64,000 nucleotides of DNA, from NCBI GenBank assembly GCA_030762895.1, contig JAUPTC010000095.1, positions 39,662 through 103,661 of the forward strand, given 5' to 3'. The position numbers and the translations under genes were made by a program. Positions 11,287 through 24,235 of this stretch are shown piece after piece; the first letter of the stretch is position 1, and every line of letters begins with the position of its first letter. The notes under the pieces are model-generated. The model was not told the origin of the DNA. It saw only the letters and a list, made by a program, of their open reading frames with translations, and did not search any database. The stretch is from Sophora flavescens. Its lineage: Eukaryota; Streptophyta; Magnoliopsida; Fabales; Fabaceae.

Positions 11287-13467
11287 GTAACACCCTGTAT
11301 TTTACTGTTTAAAATAACAGTAATACATATAAATATGTTTATAGGTTTATTAGAGTTTTAGAAAATTATTTTAAACAAACGAAGTTTACCACTCAACTCT
11401 ACTTGAATGTAGGAAGCTACGATTAAAATTTAGGTTGGAAAGTCAGACGAAACCCGGCCCACGAATTCCATTGACAGTATAATTATATTGCTCAAAAGAC
11501 CTAATTTTTATTCGTGAACGAAAGACTTAATATTTATTTTATTTCCTACCATTGTGTATTTTTAGAATTATTTTAGAAAAAAATAAAATAATATACGTTT
11601 TACGGGCGAAATACGTAATCGGGTGAACGATAGAGTGGATTTCGGAGTTTCCAAGAGCAGATAAAGAGGTTATCTTAGAATTTTGAGATGATTCATGGGG
11701 ATGAATCACACTTTTGAGTCTAGAAGATTCTACAAGGTTAAAGTGGCAATTTATGGATTTTGTACACAAGTCCTTGAACTTTCTCTTAATTGAACTTTGG
11801 TCCCTAAGTTAGTTTCTATGTTTTTCCAAGTAAATTGGGCCAGAATCTTTACTCCAAATCCATTAGTGGACTGTGGCCCTGAGGCCCAAATTCCTTGTCC
11901 ATGGATTAAATTTCATGAAGCCCATTTGAAATCATAAAAGTTTCCTAGCTTATGTTTATGCCTTAAGCATTTTGGTGGGCCAAAATAATTGAATCCAAGA
12001 CCAATTTTCCATGGCCCATGCGCAAGCCCAAGGAGGAGTGGGGGCTGCACTTAACTTGGATGAGCCAAGTTTATTCTTGAATCTTCCACAATGTTCTCCA
12101 TTATTCTCCAAAGTTCTACACAAATCTAACAAGCTCCAAAGCATTCTAGATTCTTCCCAAAAAGCCTCAAGAAAATTCAAAAAGATGAGTCACAATGTGA
12201 ACACATTAAGTGTTGCACATGGTCATCATTTCAAACTATTGGCAATTTGCAAAATAGTCCTTACACTTTTGGAAACTTTTCAAAATGATCCCTAGGAATT
12301 AATTGCACTTAAATCCTTTGAGAAGCCACCTCCTTTCTACTTAATCCTTCTTTTTTGTGCAGCCACATCCCTATAAGTACCCTCCCTCACATTTCATTTT
12401 CTTCCTATTGCCTTTTTGTTTCAAAAACTCATAAGTTCATAAGCTTTTCTAGCATCATTTTGTGAAGCAAGTCCTTGGATCTTCACTTGTCTTTGAACTT
12501 CAAGAGGTGAATCCTATTCTTCTTCCTTAATCATGTCTATGTTCTTCAATATGTTTCATGATTCAAAGTCTATTTCATCTATGTTCATCATTTTTAAGTT
12601 TTCGTGACACCCCATTTTCAGGTTATCACATTTACGTAACTTATTTCGGAAATACACTCAATAAAATAGTTTTGCTGGTTGCTTTCGGAAAATATAATTT
12701 TCTAGTTATTGATCCCTTTCAGAATTAGTGATAAAATTTTTTCTTTTTCTTTTACTCCATATATAATCCAACACCATTAACATAATATAATAGGTGTCAT
12801 GAGAATTTTACACTTAGACCTTCATATAACAGGTCATCTCCAAAAGACTTAACATAAGAAAATAAAGGAGTAATTGTAATGTAGTGGTAATCTGGAATTA
12901 CAACTTAAAAAAAATGACTTTCAATAGTCAAACGTCCAGACTAACCAAGTACCACTACTTTATAAGACACCAAAAGTCCTATAGCTGGTCAGTACTAATA
13001 ATCACTGTTATTGGGAATACCCTTGTGACATTCCCACTAACGCATACCTCTTCAAGAATCTAGAAGTCAAGTCCTCGAACGACTCAGTGAATTCCTTCGC
13101 TTCATCCGTACTAGTGTACCGAAGTACTACCTTAGTCTAACATAAACCTGATATGTTTGTAAGGGTGAGTTTCCAATATATGAGTTTTAATAAGACAACC
13201 CCATGCACGACTCTCAAATAGCAAATACCAAATATTCACAACATAATAAAATTATCTTAAAACAACGAGAATGATTTATTTCACAGGGGTATCATACCCG
13301 CGAGTCATAAATCATTTTATAAAAATGCATGACACTTCAATATTCAACTCTATTTTGTTACCTAATCTCCAGGAGATCCCACAACTTTCTGTTTCGTTTC
13401 AAGCTGATCGAGGCTCGCACATGACGCATTGTAAAAACGAACAAAACAATGCCCAAGAAAATCAATG

Positions 13468-13980
13468 GTGCACATCCCCATTCCCGATAGGATGTTCATG
13501 CCAGCACCTAATACAATTGTGCACATCCCCATTCCCGTTAGGATGTTCATGCAAAGCAATGACACTATTTCCCCATTCCAGTTAGGAAATAGCGGCACAT
13601 TCATGTGACCATTGCTCAAACAGCTATTGCAACTATTCACATGACACCTCTGTGACAACCACTCAAACAGCTATTGTAGTTGTCACCGGATACACCTTGT
13701 CGGATAATCCATCTCAATCACGTGACCAATGCTCAAACAGCTTTTGCAATTGTTCACACGACCCTTCTGTGACAACCACTCAAACAGCTATTGCAGTTGT
13801 ACAGAGATACATAACCACTCAAACAGCTATTGTAGTTATGTACATGGTCACTTGTGCTATAACCACTCAAACAGCTATTGCAGCTATGCACAAATATTAT
13901 CCGACCTCGCATGATAGCCACTCAAACAGCTATTGCAGCTTAGTCATACGGCCCCTTGTGACAACTCTCCAACCATTGTT
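13468..13980. repeat. Two adjacent minisatellites inside the nested LTR-B
   Basis: First, a unit of about 63 bp carrying CACATCCCCATTCCCG and AGGATGTTCATGC is repeated with decay over 13470-13590. Second, seven or more copies of a core ACTCAAACAGCTATTGCAG, with spacers of about 20-50 bases, fill 13615-13980. The frames at 13271-13984 are read-throughs of these repeats. Spacer lengths and sequences vary and the cores are imperfect, so this is not a CRISPR array. Confidence 0.85.
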
Positions 13981-14229
13981 GTAGTCCTACACAAGGTAAC
14001 TCATTGGTCCCCACAGAACACAATGATCATCATCTCCTGGCACGTCTGCCATATACATTGATCCACTTTGGATTCAATGCCCATAATCACATGACACCAT
14101 TGCCATCGAATGCATGAGAAAAACTTTTATTCTTGTTTTGTTTTCTTTGTCGTAATAATCTTTCCCTGTCGAAGCACAAAGCTTAACGACCATGCTTAAT
14201 TCTTTTAATTAAGACTTTTCACTTAAAAC

Positions 14230-14415
14230 ATATACAGGACACACAGTCCAAATCTTTTAATCTCAACATAGGACATACAGTCCGAATGCTCAATCACGAT
14301 GCCCTTAAACCGATGCACCAGTTTTAGGCTCGCGGATATGGAACTCACATTGTCCACATCAACTTAGGACACACAGTCCAAAAATAACCACTTTGCAGGA
14401 CACTCAGTCCCATGA
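14230..14415. repeat. Dispersed short repeat AGGACACACAGTCC (four copies)
   Basis: AGGACACACAGTCC, or one-base variants of it, recurs at about 14237, 14270, 14367 and 14398 within the nested LTR-B. These could be protein-binding or structural RNA elements of the LTR. The function is unknown. Confidence 0.6.
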
Positions 14416-17400
14416 CCGAGATCCTTGATCTACGTGTCCATACCACACTAGAACCCCGACGTCTCGGTTTCTAGGCTTTATTTATCTGCTTGTAAAACAT
14501 TTCGCTCAGTGAAAATCAAATACAAAACAACAGCTCCGAAAACTTATCCAAGTTTAACGGAATAACTTCACTGAATAAAATATTTTTACAGAAATCCTTT
14601 TTCTGTTAAAACGTTAATAAAATCCGAAAATCATTGATAAATCTCTTTATTTCCAATTGTTTCACTTCAAAATTAATTCTCAACAAAGTTCAACTTAAAA
14701 ACAATTTCAATAATAATAAAATTTAATAATTAATTTTCGAATATTTAAATAATTAAATATTTAATATTTAATAATATTAAATAAATAATATTAAATAACT
14801 TGTATTGTTTCTCTGTCAGAAGTAATTGTTGATTTGCTATAAATATTATTTTGGAACTTAATCACTTTAAATAACATTTTATAATAAAATTGAATTTATT
14901 ATATAAAAATTAAAGTCTGTGAAAAATTTCACGGTTTTCGCCCTTACTATGGCTTATTTACCTTTGTTTCCACAAAATATTATTAAAATAATAATTTTTT
15001 TCATTTTTCTCAAAATCTCCCAAATTAATCCCTTTGATTAATTATCCAAGCTTATTAAGGTTTTTATCCTTAATTAAAAATTTTAACACTGACCAATTTC
15101 AAGTTAATCAGTCCAACACTCAACAGCAGATAAATTCCAATCACTAAATGACATGACATATATCAATTTATGACATTCATCTCAATTATAAGATAAACAA
15201 ATAATCATAATCATGTAGGTTCACACATCACTTCAACTCAATTACTCAGATAAACATCACATCAATCTATCAATTAACAGTAAACAGTATAATATAATAC
15301 ACTATTTACATAAAATTAATACATGACTCCACATATATGCATGAGATTATCTCAACTCCTCAGGCATACCCCCCTTACCTCTTGAAGACCACACTATATT
15401 TCCTGTTACTGTTCTGATTTTGTTCTGATTTTTCTCCGTCAGCTTGACTCAGCTAACTCAGTTATTTCCTTCAAACGAATTACAACCAAAATAAATCAAA
15501 TTAAACAACAATACTCTTAGTTTATGAAGGTTAGGGTTCGGCTTCAACCCATTATCTAGGTTAGAAAAATTTAAAATTTGATTAACTTAAAGATTAATGA
15601 TCCATAAGTTAATTAAGCATGATTAATCACTTTAATCATGATTATGAACTAAGACATGAACTAAACCCTTCTAGTTCTAAGAACTAGGGTTCGGTTTTCA
15701 TCAAGCTCCATAGGCTAGGAATTTTAAAACTTCATCAACTTTTGGGATTTAATCAATTTACAACACTTAGGGTTTGATTCAAGTGTTACAAACAACTTTG
15801 AATCACAAAACCCTTGAGTTCACAAATCTAGGGTTTCGGTTTTTGATGAGATAAATAGGTTAAAAGTTGATTTTCTTGATCTTCTATACATTTGAATACA
15901 AGAACTAGCAAGATACAAAAGGATTGAATCATGAATCAAGTCTTGAAAATGAAACAAAACCTAAGAACTTCAAGGTAACCTAGGTTCGGCCTTAACAAAA
16001 AATCAAGGAAAGAAATTTCTCATGATCTTGTGCTTCTAGATGATGAAAGTAGAGATGATTATAAGATCATAGCAATTGGTTTCATGTCAAAAGGATTTTT
16101 CTAGAATTAGTTATGAATTTTTGAATCTAACTTCAAAAACTTTAAACAAGTGAAAGAACATAGGATTCTTAGTCATGAATCTCTCAAAAGTTGTGAAGAG
16201 AAATGATTTATATGATAAGAGAGTAAGGTATTACCCCTTGTTGATCCAAGAAAACAAGATTTGGATGAGGTTTCTTTGAATTTGGCTATGGTGTTCTTAT
16301 GGAAACTTATGAACTTTGAAAGAAAAAGAACTTGAAAATGGAGGATTGCTATTTATATGGAGAAGACAACCACTTTGAGAAGATGCACTATTGAAGCCGT
16401 GAGGATGGGGCAAAGTTTGGAGTAAATTTGTCAAATGGCATTTGGTAGTAATTGTCATAAAAAGACAAGGGTATTTTGGTCATTTCACAACAAAATTAAA
16501 TGTTGCCATTAATATGTCATTTATTGCCATTTATGATAGGATAAACTTGTCATAAATGCTCGTCAAGTCGGTCAATCCAATGTCTCTGCTACTTTGCCGA
16601 CTTCCCGATTCATCTGACTCAGGCTCTGCCTAGAGACATCTCAACGTATATGCCCGCAACAAATATAATATTTTAATTTTTTTTACCAGAATTTTCAAAA
16701 CTTCCAATATCGTAGTAAATACGATAAAAACATTTTTCATCTCGTTCACGACTCAAAATTAGGTCTTACGAGCGATGAACTTTCTTGTCGGTGAAAACAC
16801 CTGAAAACAATGAGACCGGCTTCCGTCTGAGTTTTCAACCAAAAACTTCCCCGTAGCCTTATGAAAATAAGTATAACAAGGAAATGACCTTGGTTTATCC
16901 AAAATCATTTTCTAAGTCTCGGATAAAAATATATATTTATATATTTATTACCAATATTACGAAGCAGCGAAAATCGGGGTGTTACAGTTTCTAAGTCTAG
17001 AACTTTGAAAATTCATAACAAATTCTAGAAAAATCTCATGATGTTGAAACCACTTTCTATATTCTTGATATCATGCATACTATCTAAATCCAAGAGCATG
17101 ATGTAATCAAAAATTTCTTTCCTAATAAACTAGCTATGGCCGAACCTAGGAGAATGGGTTTGGTAGGATTTTTGTTCATGTGTTGTCATGTATGATCATG
17201 TATTTCATATGACATGTATGTCTACACACTCTAATCCATGTTAGTTTATTAAAATGAAAATCCTTACTCAAAATCTCTATGATGGCCGAACCCTAAGTGG
17301 GTGAGATTTGATGAGTTTTGTTCAAAGTTTTCATTAATGATCTTGGTAATCAAGCTATTAGTATGTATGCTTAATAAATCCAAGTTGGTTTATCAAACAA

Positions 17401-20127
17401 AAAAACCCTAGCCCCATGAACATGTCAAGGCCAAATCTAGGTATATGAGAGTTAGGAAGTTTTGAGTTTAAAATTTAGTTGTTTAGCTACTAATCCATGA
17501 TCTTGGTTGATTAAGGACCATTAATCCATGATTTAATCATGATTAGGAATTTTAGGCACTCAAAGCCCTTGAAGTCGTGACCATATATAAGGGTTTTGAA
17601 TGTTTTAGTTTCTTGATTTGCAATTATTTGATTGTAATGGTTGAAAGTTGAGTGAGTGCGACGTATACGAGACATCCGGACTTCCGAAGAAATTCACTAA
17701 TTCACAAGAAACTCTACGAAAGGTAAGAGGGGAATACTTGAGGGATATATTCGATGGCTATATGCTATCCTGTGTTTGTTTGTAATTATTTGTCTGTTAG
17801 TATTTATTTAAGTAGTTTAAGTTATGGTATTTGTATCTGTGTTGGTTTAATTGCGTTTTATTGTTATCTGTATTTATATTATGCTACTGTGATGCATGAT
17901 CTGCCTGGAAATATCTCTGTGATATTATTGTTGGTTGATGTTTGAGAAGCCTGACAGTGGTCAGTGCCCAATTAAATTAATTGGATAAAATCTTTAAGAA
18001 GCTTCGAAAATTATATTCAATGTTTTAACGGTAAAATATTGATATATAATATTAATGGAAATTCATATTTGGGAAAAATAAGGAATTTTGTAAAATATTA
18101 TTATTTTAATGATTTATTACTGTAAGAGTGTATTATGAGTCACAATGAGAGCGAAACCGTGAAAATATTTCTGCACTGCTAATTTTTACGTAAGAAATTC
18201 CAGAATATTATAAAATATTATTTTATGAAATTAATTGTTGAAAATAAGTTAATTATGATTTTAGAAAATTGTTTAAATGGAAAAAAAGCTAAATTTTGGC
18301 TTAAAAAGCTTTAAAAATGATAATTGACGGCAAATTTGGAAAAGTGTAGATGGCAAGTATTTTGAAACAACAGTGTATATTTTGAGTAAGTTAAAACCTC
18401 AAGTGACTCATTTTTGTGAAAGCTAAGCTTTATTATTTAAAGATTCTATTGATGAATTTCCAATTTTAAAAGATTTTCTGAAAACAAAAAAAAAATTAAT
18501 TCAACCGTGTTGAAAGTCTTTGTTGAACTTAATGTAACGAGACGTCGGGGTACTAAGGTTCTTTGTTGTTATGGACTTGGGGTCCTTTGGACTTTGGGGT
18601 CCTGTACTGTATACGTGGTGTATACCGTATTTAAACATTTAAGATGTTTTTTTTTTATTACCACGAACCTATGACTGGTGCATCGGTCGAGAGGTGTCGT
18701 GATTGAGCACAAAGAAAAGAGTTATGAGCAAAAGTATTAAAACTATGTGAGTCGTAAGCCATTTTGATCTTCGACGAAGAAAGATTAAACACAAAGAAAA
18801 GAGTTATGAGCAAAAGTGTTTTGCATGCATTTGGCATACGTGCCCACGGTTCTATGTGTGATTACCTTGCGGCGTCAGGTATTTCATACTATGATTTTCC
18901 TCATTGTGCCCGGGTTGGACAATGAGATCCCATCTACGTTGCTATCACTGATGCCCTAGGTGTGGGCGGTGTACGATGGGTTTTGGCTGTGTGCCTGTTT
19001 GCCTAGTGTGGCAATTGAGCCTGATCAACTCATCATGTGTTAGGATATCTCATGAGATTAGGGCGAACCTAGATGACGAATATGAAGTGTTCATGCATAG
19101 TTTTTCAAATGATGATGTTTGGGGTGTTAAACCCATTGATAAACTATTTGCTTATGAATGCTTATGTGTTATGTGGTGTCTAGCATGTAGTTGTCGAGTA
19201 AAATCCATATATTGGTCTCTCACTCTTACATGTTTAGATGGAACCAGATATACCTCACGGTACATTCGAGCACGTTTGATCGAGCTCGGTTTGGTGGTGC
19301 ACTGGGAGATTAACCTTGGGGCACTCGGCGCCACCTATCATGGTCCCAGTAGAGAAGTAATTGGCACGGTGGAGGAAGGACCGCAGCAAAGGACACACGT
19401 TGTAGAGAGCTGTTGAGGTATCTCTACCTCCGATATGGCTATACCTACGTATTTGACTGAGCACGGGTTACTTGATTTGCCACCTCAGCCGAATCCGCTT
19501 CAAATAGTAGGACCAGAAATAGCTCCTGTTGAGGTAGTGTTGGATGAGGTTGAGGAGGACCCCGATGAGTACGTTGAGGACGATCTTGAGTTTCACCCTC
19601 CTGCTGTTGATGATGATGATTCTTAGACGATGGAGGCGGGAACGAAGGTATCTTCATCGAGATACATCTGTTGTTAGGCGGGGTTGGTCATCATGATCTC
19701 CCCAATGGTTTTCATTAGCTTGACCAGCTATAGGTATAGTTTTGGGGTAGCGAGTCTTGTCGTTTTTGATCCGCTCACCGAGAGCCATGAGTTTTTGGTA
19801 TGGTTACGAACCACTCGTTACTTATATGTATATGTCTTTCTTTTCTTTACTTAGTTTAATGGAGAATAGCCTATACTTATGAGGGCTCTTTTGTTATCTC
19901 CTATTAGGTATATGGTGTATCTAAAAAGATGATGCATATATATATAGATATACATATACGTTTGTTTACGTTTACGATGGTTCGATGTTTTAAAAAAAAA
20001 AAATTCAGCACTATTTTCGTAAAGAAACAATTACTTTAAAAGTATATTTTCCGAAAGTAACCAGAAATTAATAATTTAATTTTTTGCTTTTGGGTAACTA
20101 TGTGATGACCTTAGGAGGGGTGTCGCA

Positions 20128-20453
20128 AAAGGCATCCAATCAAAATGGGGTGTTCATATTTCTCTTGGGGGATCTTAATCCGAACATCTCAAACATTATG
20201 TGTGCAAATAACACTACTCTTCTCTTATCACTTCAAGGCAACATTTGGCATGGGCCCATGTGGTATCTTTTAATAATCAAAGCCCACTTGGACTTTTCCA
20301 AAACATCAGCCCCCTTCCATCATTTGCTGCACCACGAGATTTGCCTTCAGTTGTCAAGAGTTTTAGAATCTTCCCTTTCAGAAAAGAAAAAAGAGTTGTA
20401 GAATCTTCATTTCAAGTGGGCCAAGGCTTCATTGCATTTACATTTTATTTTTA
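20128..20453. other. Host flank between LTR-B and Helitron 1
   Basis: 326 bp of mixed-composition DNA starting with the AAAGG duplication. Two overlapping short frames (20084-20401 and 20245-20457) give no recognisable protein. Confidence 0.45.
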
Positions 20454-20970
20454 CTAGCGGCAATCTAATGCTTTTATTCGTCTTTGTATACGTTCTGGGG
20501 ACAGTCTGGCCGTATTTCTAATGTTTTTACTCATTTTCATTATGCAGTTTATCTCCTTGTTATCCAATGACAAAGTAGTAATATCAATCACCCTTATATA
20601 TTTTGGCTTGTCTAAAATATGAATTGTGCCGTTTGCACATCAACATGTTACCTGGCATACTCAAATAAAACAATAGACATAATCATCACCAAATTGATTC
20701 AAGCAAATAATCTGTCAGTTCCGATAATCTACTGTAAATGCGAGGGAGAAAGAAGAAACTGCTTAAAAATTATACAAATACAATAATAAAGTCAACCGTA
20801 AAAATAGTTATTATACTTACTACTTTAACCATAATCCTTTAAGCATTTTCTGCGGTTCCCTTACACCCTCAAAGAACCATAATCCAATAACCAATCAAGT
20901 TATAATAAAAAAACCCTCTAAAAAATATATGTGTGAATTCTATAGTTGCATTTATCAAAACTTTTGGTGT

Positions 20971-21050
20971 TTGAGGTTTGATTCTCTTCATTGCCACCAG
21001 CACCTTTCGTTGCCCAGTTCAGCGTATTTGCCTATTTCCAATCCATTTAC
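20971..21050 (-). pseudogene. Captured exon resembling UBP1/TIA-1-type RNA-binding protein
   Basis: After a TTTTTAG acceptor the minus strand encodes GKWIGNRQIR, then with one missing base NWATKGAGGNEENQTSN. This matches the end of the second RRM of plant UBP1-type oligouridylate-binding proteins (G-K-W-x-x-x-R-Q-I-R-C-N-W-A-T-K-G-A). Those are nuclear/stress-granule proteins that bind U-rich pre-mRNA. Only this exon is recognisable. The frameshift within the Cys codon makes it non-functional. The second Helitron carries the same exon with different damage. Confidence 0.65.
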
Positions 21051-22435
21051 CTAAAAAGAATAGGCAGCACATCATTAGTTCATTACTACTTTACCAGACA
21101 GAATACATGTAGACAACAAAGAACATGAGCATAGTGGCATCAATTACACTGAGCATATTCTAAAAGTGGTGTGTTTTTGTATATTGAGAACTTTAATCCT
21201 TACAAATGTAGCCATTTTTCAGTTAAGTAACCCGTCACAATTATATTTTATAATCATATTTCAGACCACGATGATTACTTTCCCCTCACATATATTCTTA
21301 AAATTGTTCAGATGATTTATTTTTATAAAAATCAAGGAAAATGATGCAATGCATTCTACAATGATCAACTTATCAAACTCCACTTCTTATTTTAAGTTAA
21401 GCAAAGATTTCAACGACATCACAATTACATTAACCTCAAGAATCATATCCTCTTCATAACATTACAACCATTTCCGGTAAGTTCATGCTTAATCAAAATT
21501 AAACATTAAAACAAAGTAAAGGCGTCAAAAATTTATTCATTTAGATTGTCATTTAAGTTTACACCAGAAAATCCGTACAACTTAGGATTTTTATCTAGAA
21601 TTTTCTAGCAATATACATTCTACAGTATATCACATCCAGAATTTTTTTGACACATCAAACCTAATAAAAATTAAATAAAAATTTATAGGCAACATCGTAA
21701 CACAAACAAAAATCAACTATATTTTTGTTTTTCCAGAAGTCATAATGGAAACTCCTTGGTTTTAATAAAAAATGAACCGGATTTTCCGAACACTGTGATA
21801 ACATTGTAACACTACTTAAACATTCAATCATATTTGGTGATCAAATGAAATCCAATATTAATGAAACTTTATGGGTATCAAGAATACACATATAAGAACA
21901 CAAAACAATAGGCTCAATTTTTTTTTGTTCTGGAACCATTTTAAATAAATCCAATTAAAAGCATCATCAAATAAAAAACACCAAAGGCATCATCTTTCAA
22001 CACTTTTGAGTTACATGCATGCTTCAAATTTGGTTCAAGTGACCAAACCATCGTTTCCATCAGCTTAGAAACTTATTATTAAGCATGAAAACATAATCTA
22101 ACAGAGCTTAGGTCTCTAGAACCATGAGAAACTTGAAAGTCACATGCATGGCATGCCAAGATATAGCATCAATCAAACATGCATGGAAAAAATCCATATA
22201 CAAAGAGTTCTAAGGATAATAGAAACAGGAAACAAAACATACACCAATTACACCACAAAAATAAATGAAAAATTCCATCTTTGCTTATCGCATAAATTTT
22301 TTTATGAACCAAGTAAAAATATTGTACTAGAGAATCAAAATTGAAAGGATCTAACAGAAGGGGAAAAACTCTTTAACACAAATAAATTAAGATAAATAAA
22401 TAAATAAAAACGGCTGAAAGGAGGAACTAACTTGA

Positions 22436-22580
22436 CGGAGGAGAGTCTTCCAAGGAATCCAAAGAGCCCAAACCCTTCATTGTGATAGTCATGATCAAGG
22501 ACATTATAGCAATGCTTCTTGATAGTGTTCTTAATTTTTGTAGCGTTTGCCTTGACCTTAATTATTCTGAACCAACTTCA
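22436..22580 (-). pseudogene. Candidate captured exon, product not recognised
   Basis: The minus strand is open across about 45 codons, including NTIKKHCYNVLDHDYHNEG and GLFGFLGRLSSVK, before a possible GTTAGT splice donor. The same stretch is conserved at about 37808-37950 in Helitron 2 with a few substitutions and one frame disruption. Composition is protein-like and unlike the AT-rich surroundings. I cannot assign the gene, and it may be non-coding. Confidence 0.3.
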
Positions 22581-24128
22581 TTTTATGGTGTTTTTCTTCA
22601 CTATACGCCACTAACAAAAGAATTTGAATCATAAAAACGAAACAAAGAAAAACAAAACAACATTAGAGGAAATTAGCCAGGATGCCTACAAATATTATAA
22701 AACTTGTTTGAAAATGTAATTTTTACCTTGTTATAAGTCAAATTTTTGTATATATTTGTCACTAATCTAACAATTGGCTTAGGATTAATGAATTTTTTTT
22801 TTTGTATACTTGTTTTTGAAATAAATTTTTTAGATACACGAAAAGCAAAATTGCAGCTCAGAATATGCTTCTACTACATTAGCTGGACGCTAAATTGATT
22901 GATCCAAATATGCATTTTATTATAATTTTTTAACTGAATTTTATTATCTAAATGATATGAGGGACAGAGATAGATATGTTTTGGCTTTCTTTGTACCTTT
23001 ATTGGCCTTAAACCGTGAAAACTATAGCTAATGCTGCCTGCAACACATAAAACAGATGAATAGGACCAATTAAATTAATGTGGGATCATATTGTTCTATG
23101 TTAGGAAAACATGGAAAGACATAGACATATCTACATTGAGGATACATGAATGCATTAGACCAATCAAACAAAATCTGAATATTGGAGATGTAAACATCTA
23201 GAGTCTACACAGTCAAAAAACGTGGTCAGAGAGAGAGATGGAAAGATAATCGGTTAATTTAATTTAATTGATAATTTAATTCAATTAATGGGTGGAAGTT
23301 TATACAATCTAAAGGTACTCTGTAAGTTTATGCTAAAGCATATCTAACATATATTCCAAAAGCACCCATACAATCTCGCTCCATACCACAAATGATATAG
23401 AAAAAGTTATTTTTGTCCTTTTCAATAAATAATACGAAAGAAATATGCGGAAAATAGCCAAAATATATTTATGCTACAAAACGTAAACCATTTGAGCTGA
23501 ATTATGAAGAAGCCATAAAGCAAAGATATATTAAAAAAAACAACTATGCAGTAGCAGTGCCTAGTTTTTCCATATAGTTTTTCTATATGTTTATGCTTTG
23601 TTTCCCGTTAAGGGAATCTGTGAAAGGCAGTAAGTAAAAGATCAAGGAACTAAAATGAAAACCAAGAAGAAGCAATATTTAAATATAGGCAGGTTGGGTT
23701 AGGTGAATTCCAATTTTTACAGTGTTTCACCTCATGTATTGCAACCAGAATTTTATTAAAATTAATATTATTAATAATTTCAGAATAAAATATGGGCAGT
23801 TAAAATTATATATAAAGTATCTATTCTTAAAATGCATCGTGAATTCAATTATGAGTATATTCCACATCTAAAGGTCCTATTTAAGTTTATAAAGGTAATG
23901 CATCCTTTGCCACTATTATATAACAAAAAACCAATTATTCCAACATTTATGCAAGAGAAAACTTAAAATTCTAACTACAACAGCATTTTTCGCTGAAGTG
24001 GAAATCGGGAGAAGTTTCTAATGCATGTCCCATAATCTAATTATCATCACAAAGGATGGATGAAAAAAACCCAACTAAAACAACCACATACCCATCTTTA
24101 AATTAAAATTAACACAGAACACAGAACC

Positions 24129-24235
24129 AAGCTATCCATGATTGTTCCATCCAAAGACTATGTAATTTCCATCCTCCGTAGCAACCATTGTAAGGTTCCT
24201 CCCTACTCCTGCTTTGACAATCTTGTATCCTCAAA
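24129..24235 (-). pseudogene. Captured RCC1-repeat exon fragment
   Basis: On the minus strand one frame reads KIVKAGVGRNLTMVATEDG, then NYIVFGWNNHG, then a TAG, then LGS. The pattern G-x-x-x-T-x-V-x-x-x-D-G...GWN-x-x-G-Q-L-G is the hallmark of an RCC1 beta-propeller blade, and the stop sits at the position of the usual Gln (CAG to TAG). RCC1-family proteins act as Ran guanine-exchange or chromatin and receptor-associated propellers; which one this came from is not clear. It is present only in Helitron 1. GC-richer DNA at 24700-25050 upstream on the same strand may be further captured sequence, with no recognisable product. Confidence 0.55.

Larger units (their letters stand above)
12603..16986 (-). 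mobile_element. Nested LTR-B in minus orientation, 4.38 kb
   Basis: The minus strand starts TGTAACACCCCGATTTTCG at 16986 and ends at GGGGTGTCACG (12603). Flanks are GTTTT (12598-12602) and GTTTC (16987-16991), a target duplication with one mismatch. Removing it joins the outer LTR smoothly. It shares long blocks with the solo LTR at 40321-44395, such as GTCGGTCAATCCAA and the 'cataaatgctc' region near 16550 and 43970. The run ACCTCTTGAAGAC near 15375 reads GTCTTCAAGAGGT on the sense strand, like a splice donor in the LTR leader. No coding domain is present. Confidence 0.85.
11287..20127 (+). mobile_element. Solo LTR of family B (Tekay/Del-like), split by a nested LTR
   Basis: Starts TGTAACACCCTG at 11287 and ends GGGGTGTCGCA at 20127. 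AAAGG occurs immediately outside both ends (11282-11286 and 20128-20132), a perfect 5-bp duplication. Without the nested 4384-bp unit the LTR is about 4.46 kb, the size of the other two LTR-B copies. No primer site or pol sequence is present, so it is a solo LTR. The very long LTR with TGTAACACCC...GGGTGTTACA-type ends resembles Tekay/Del chromoviruses; the family name is inference. Short frames inside (12011-12295, 18976-19416, 19435-19626) are not supported as genes. Confidence 0.85.

Noticed and set aside
13615..13980. Possible CRISPR-like array
   Set aside because: Cores are imperfect, spacers vary from about 20 to 50 bases, and it lies inside a plant LTR with no cas genes.
13271..13984. 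Open frames 13271-13585 and 13652-13984
   Set aside because: They read through tandem minisatellites; the peptide repeats TTQTAI- or HSNSYC-type units from the DNA repeat.
18976..19626. 146-codon frame and an acidic 63-codon frame (EEDPDEYVEDD) in LTR-B
   Set aside because: They lie within the 3' part of an LTR, are not open in the related partial copy at 6125-7391, and match no known domain.
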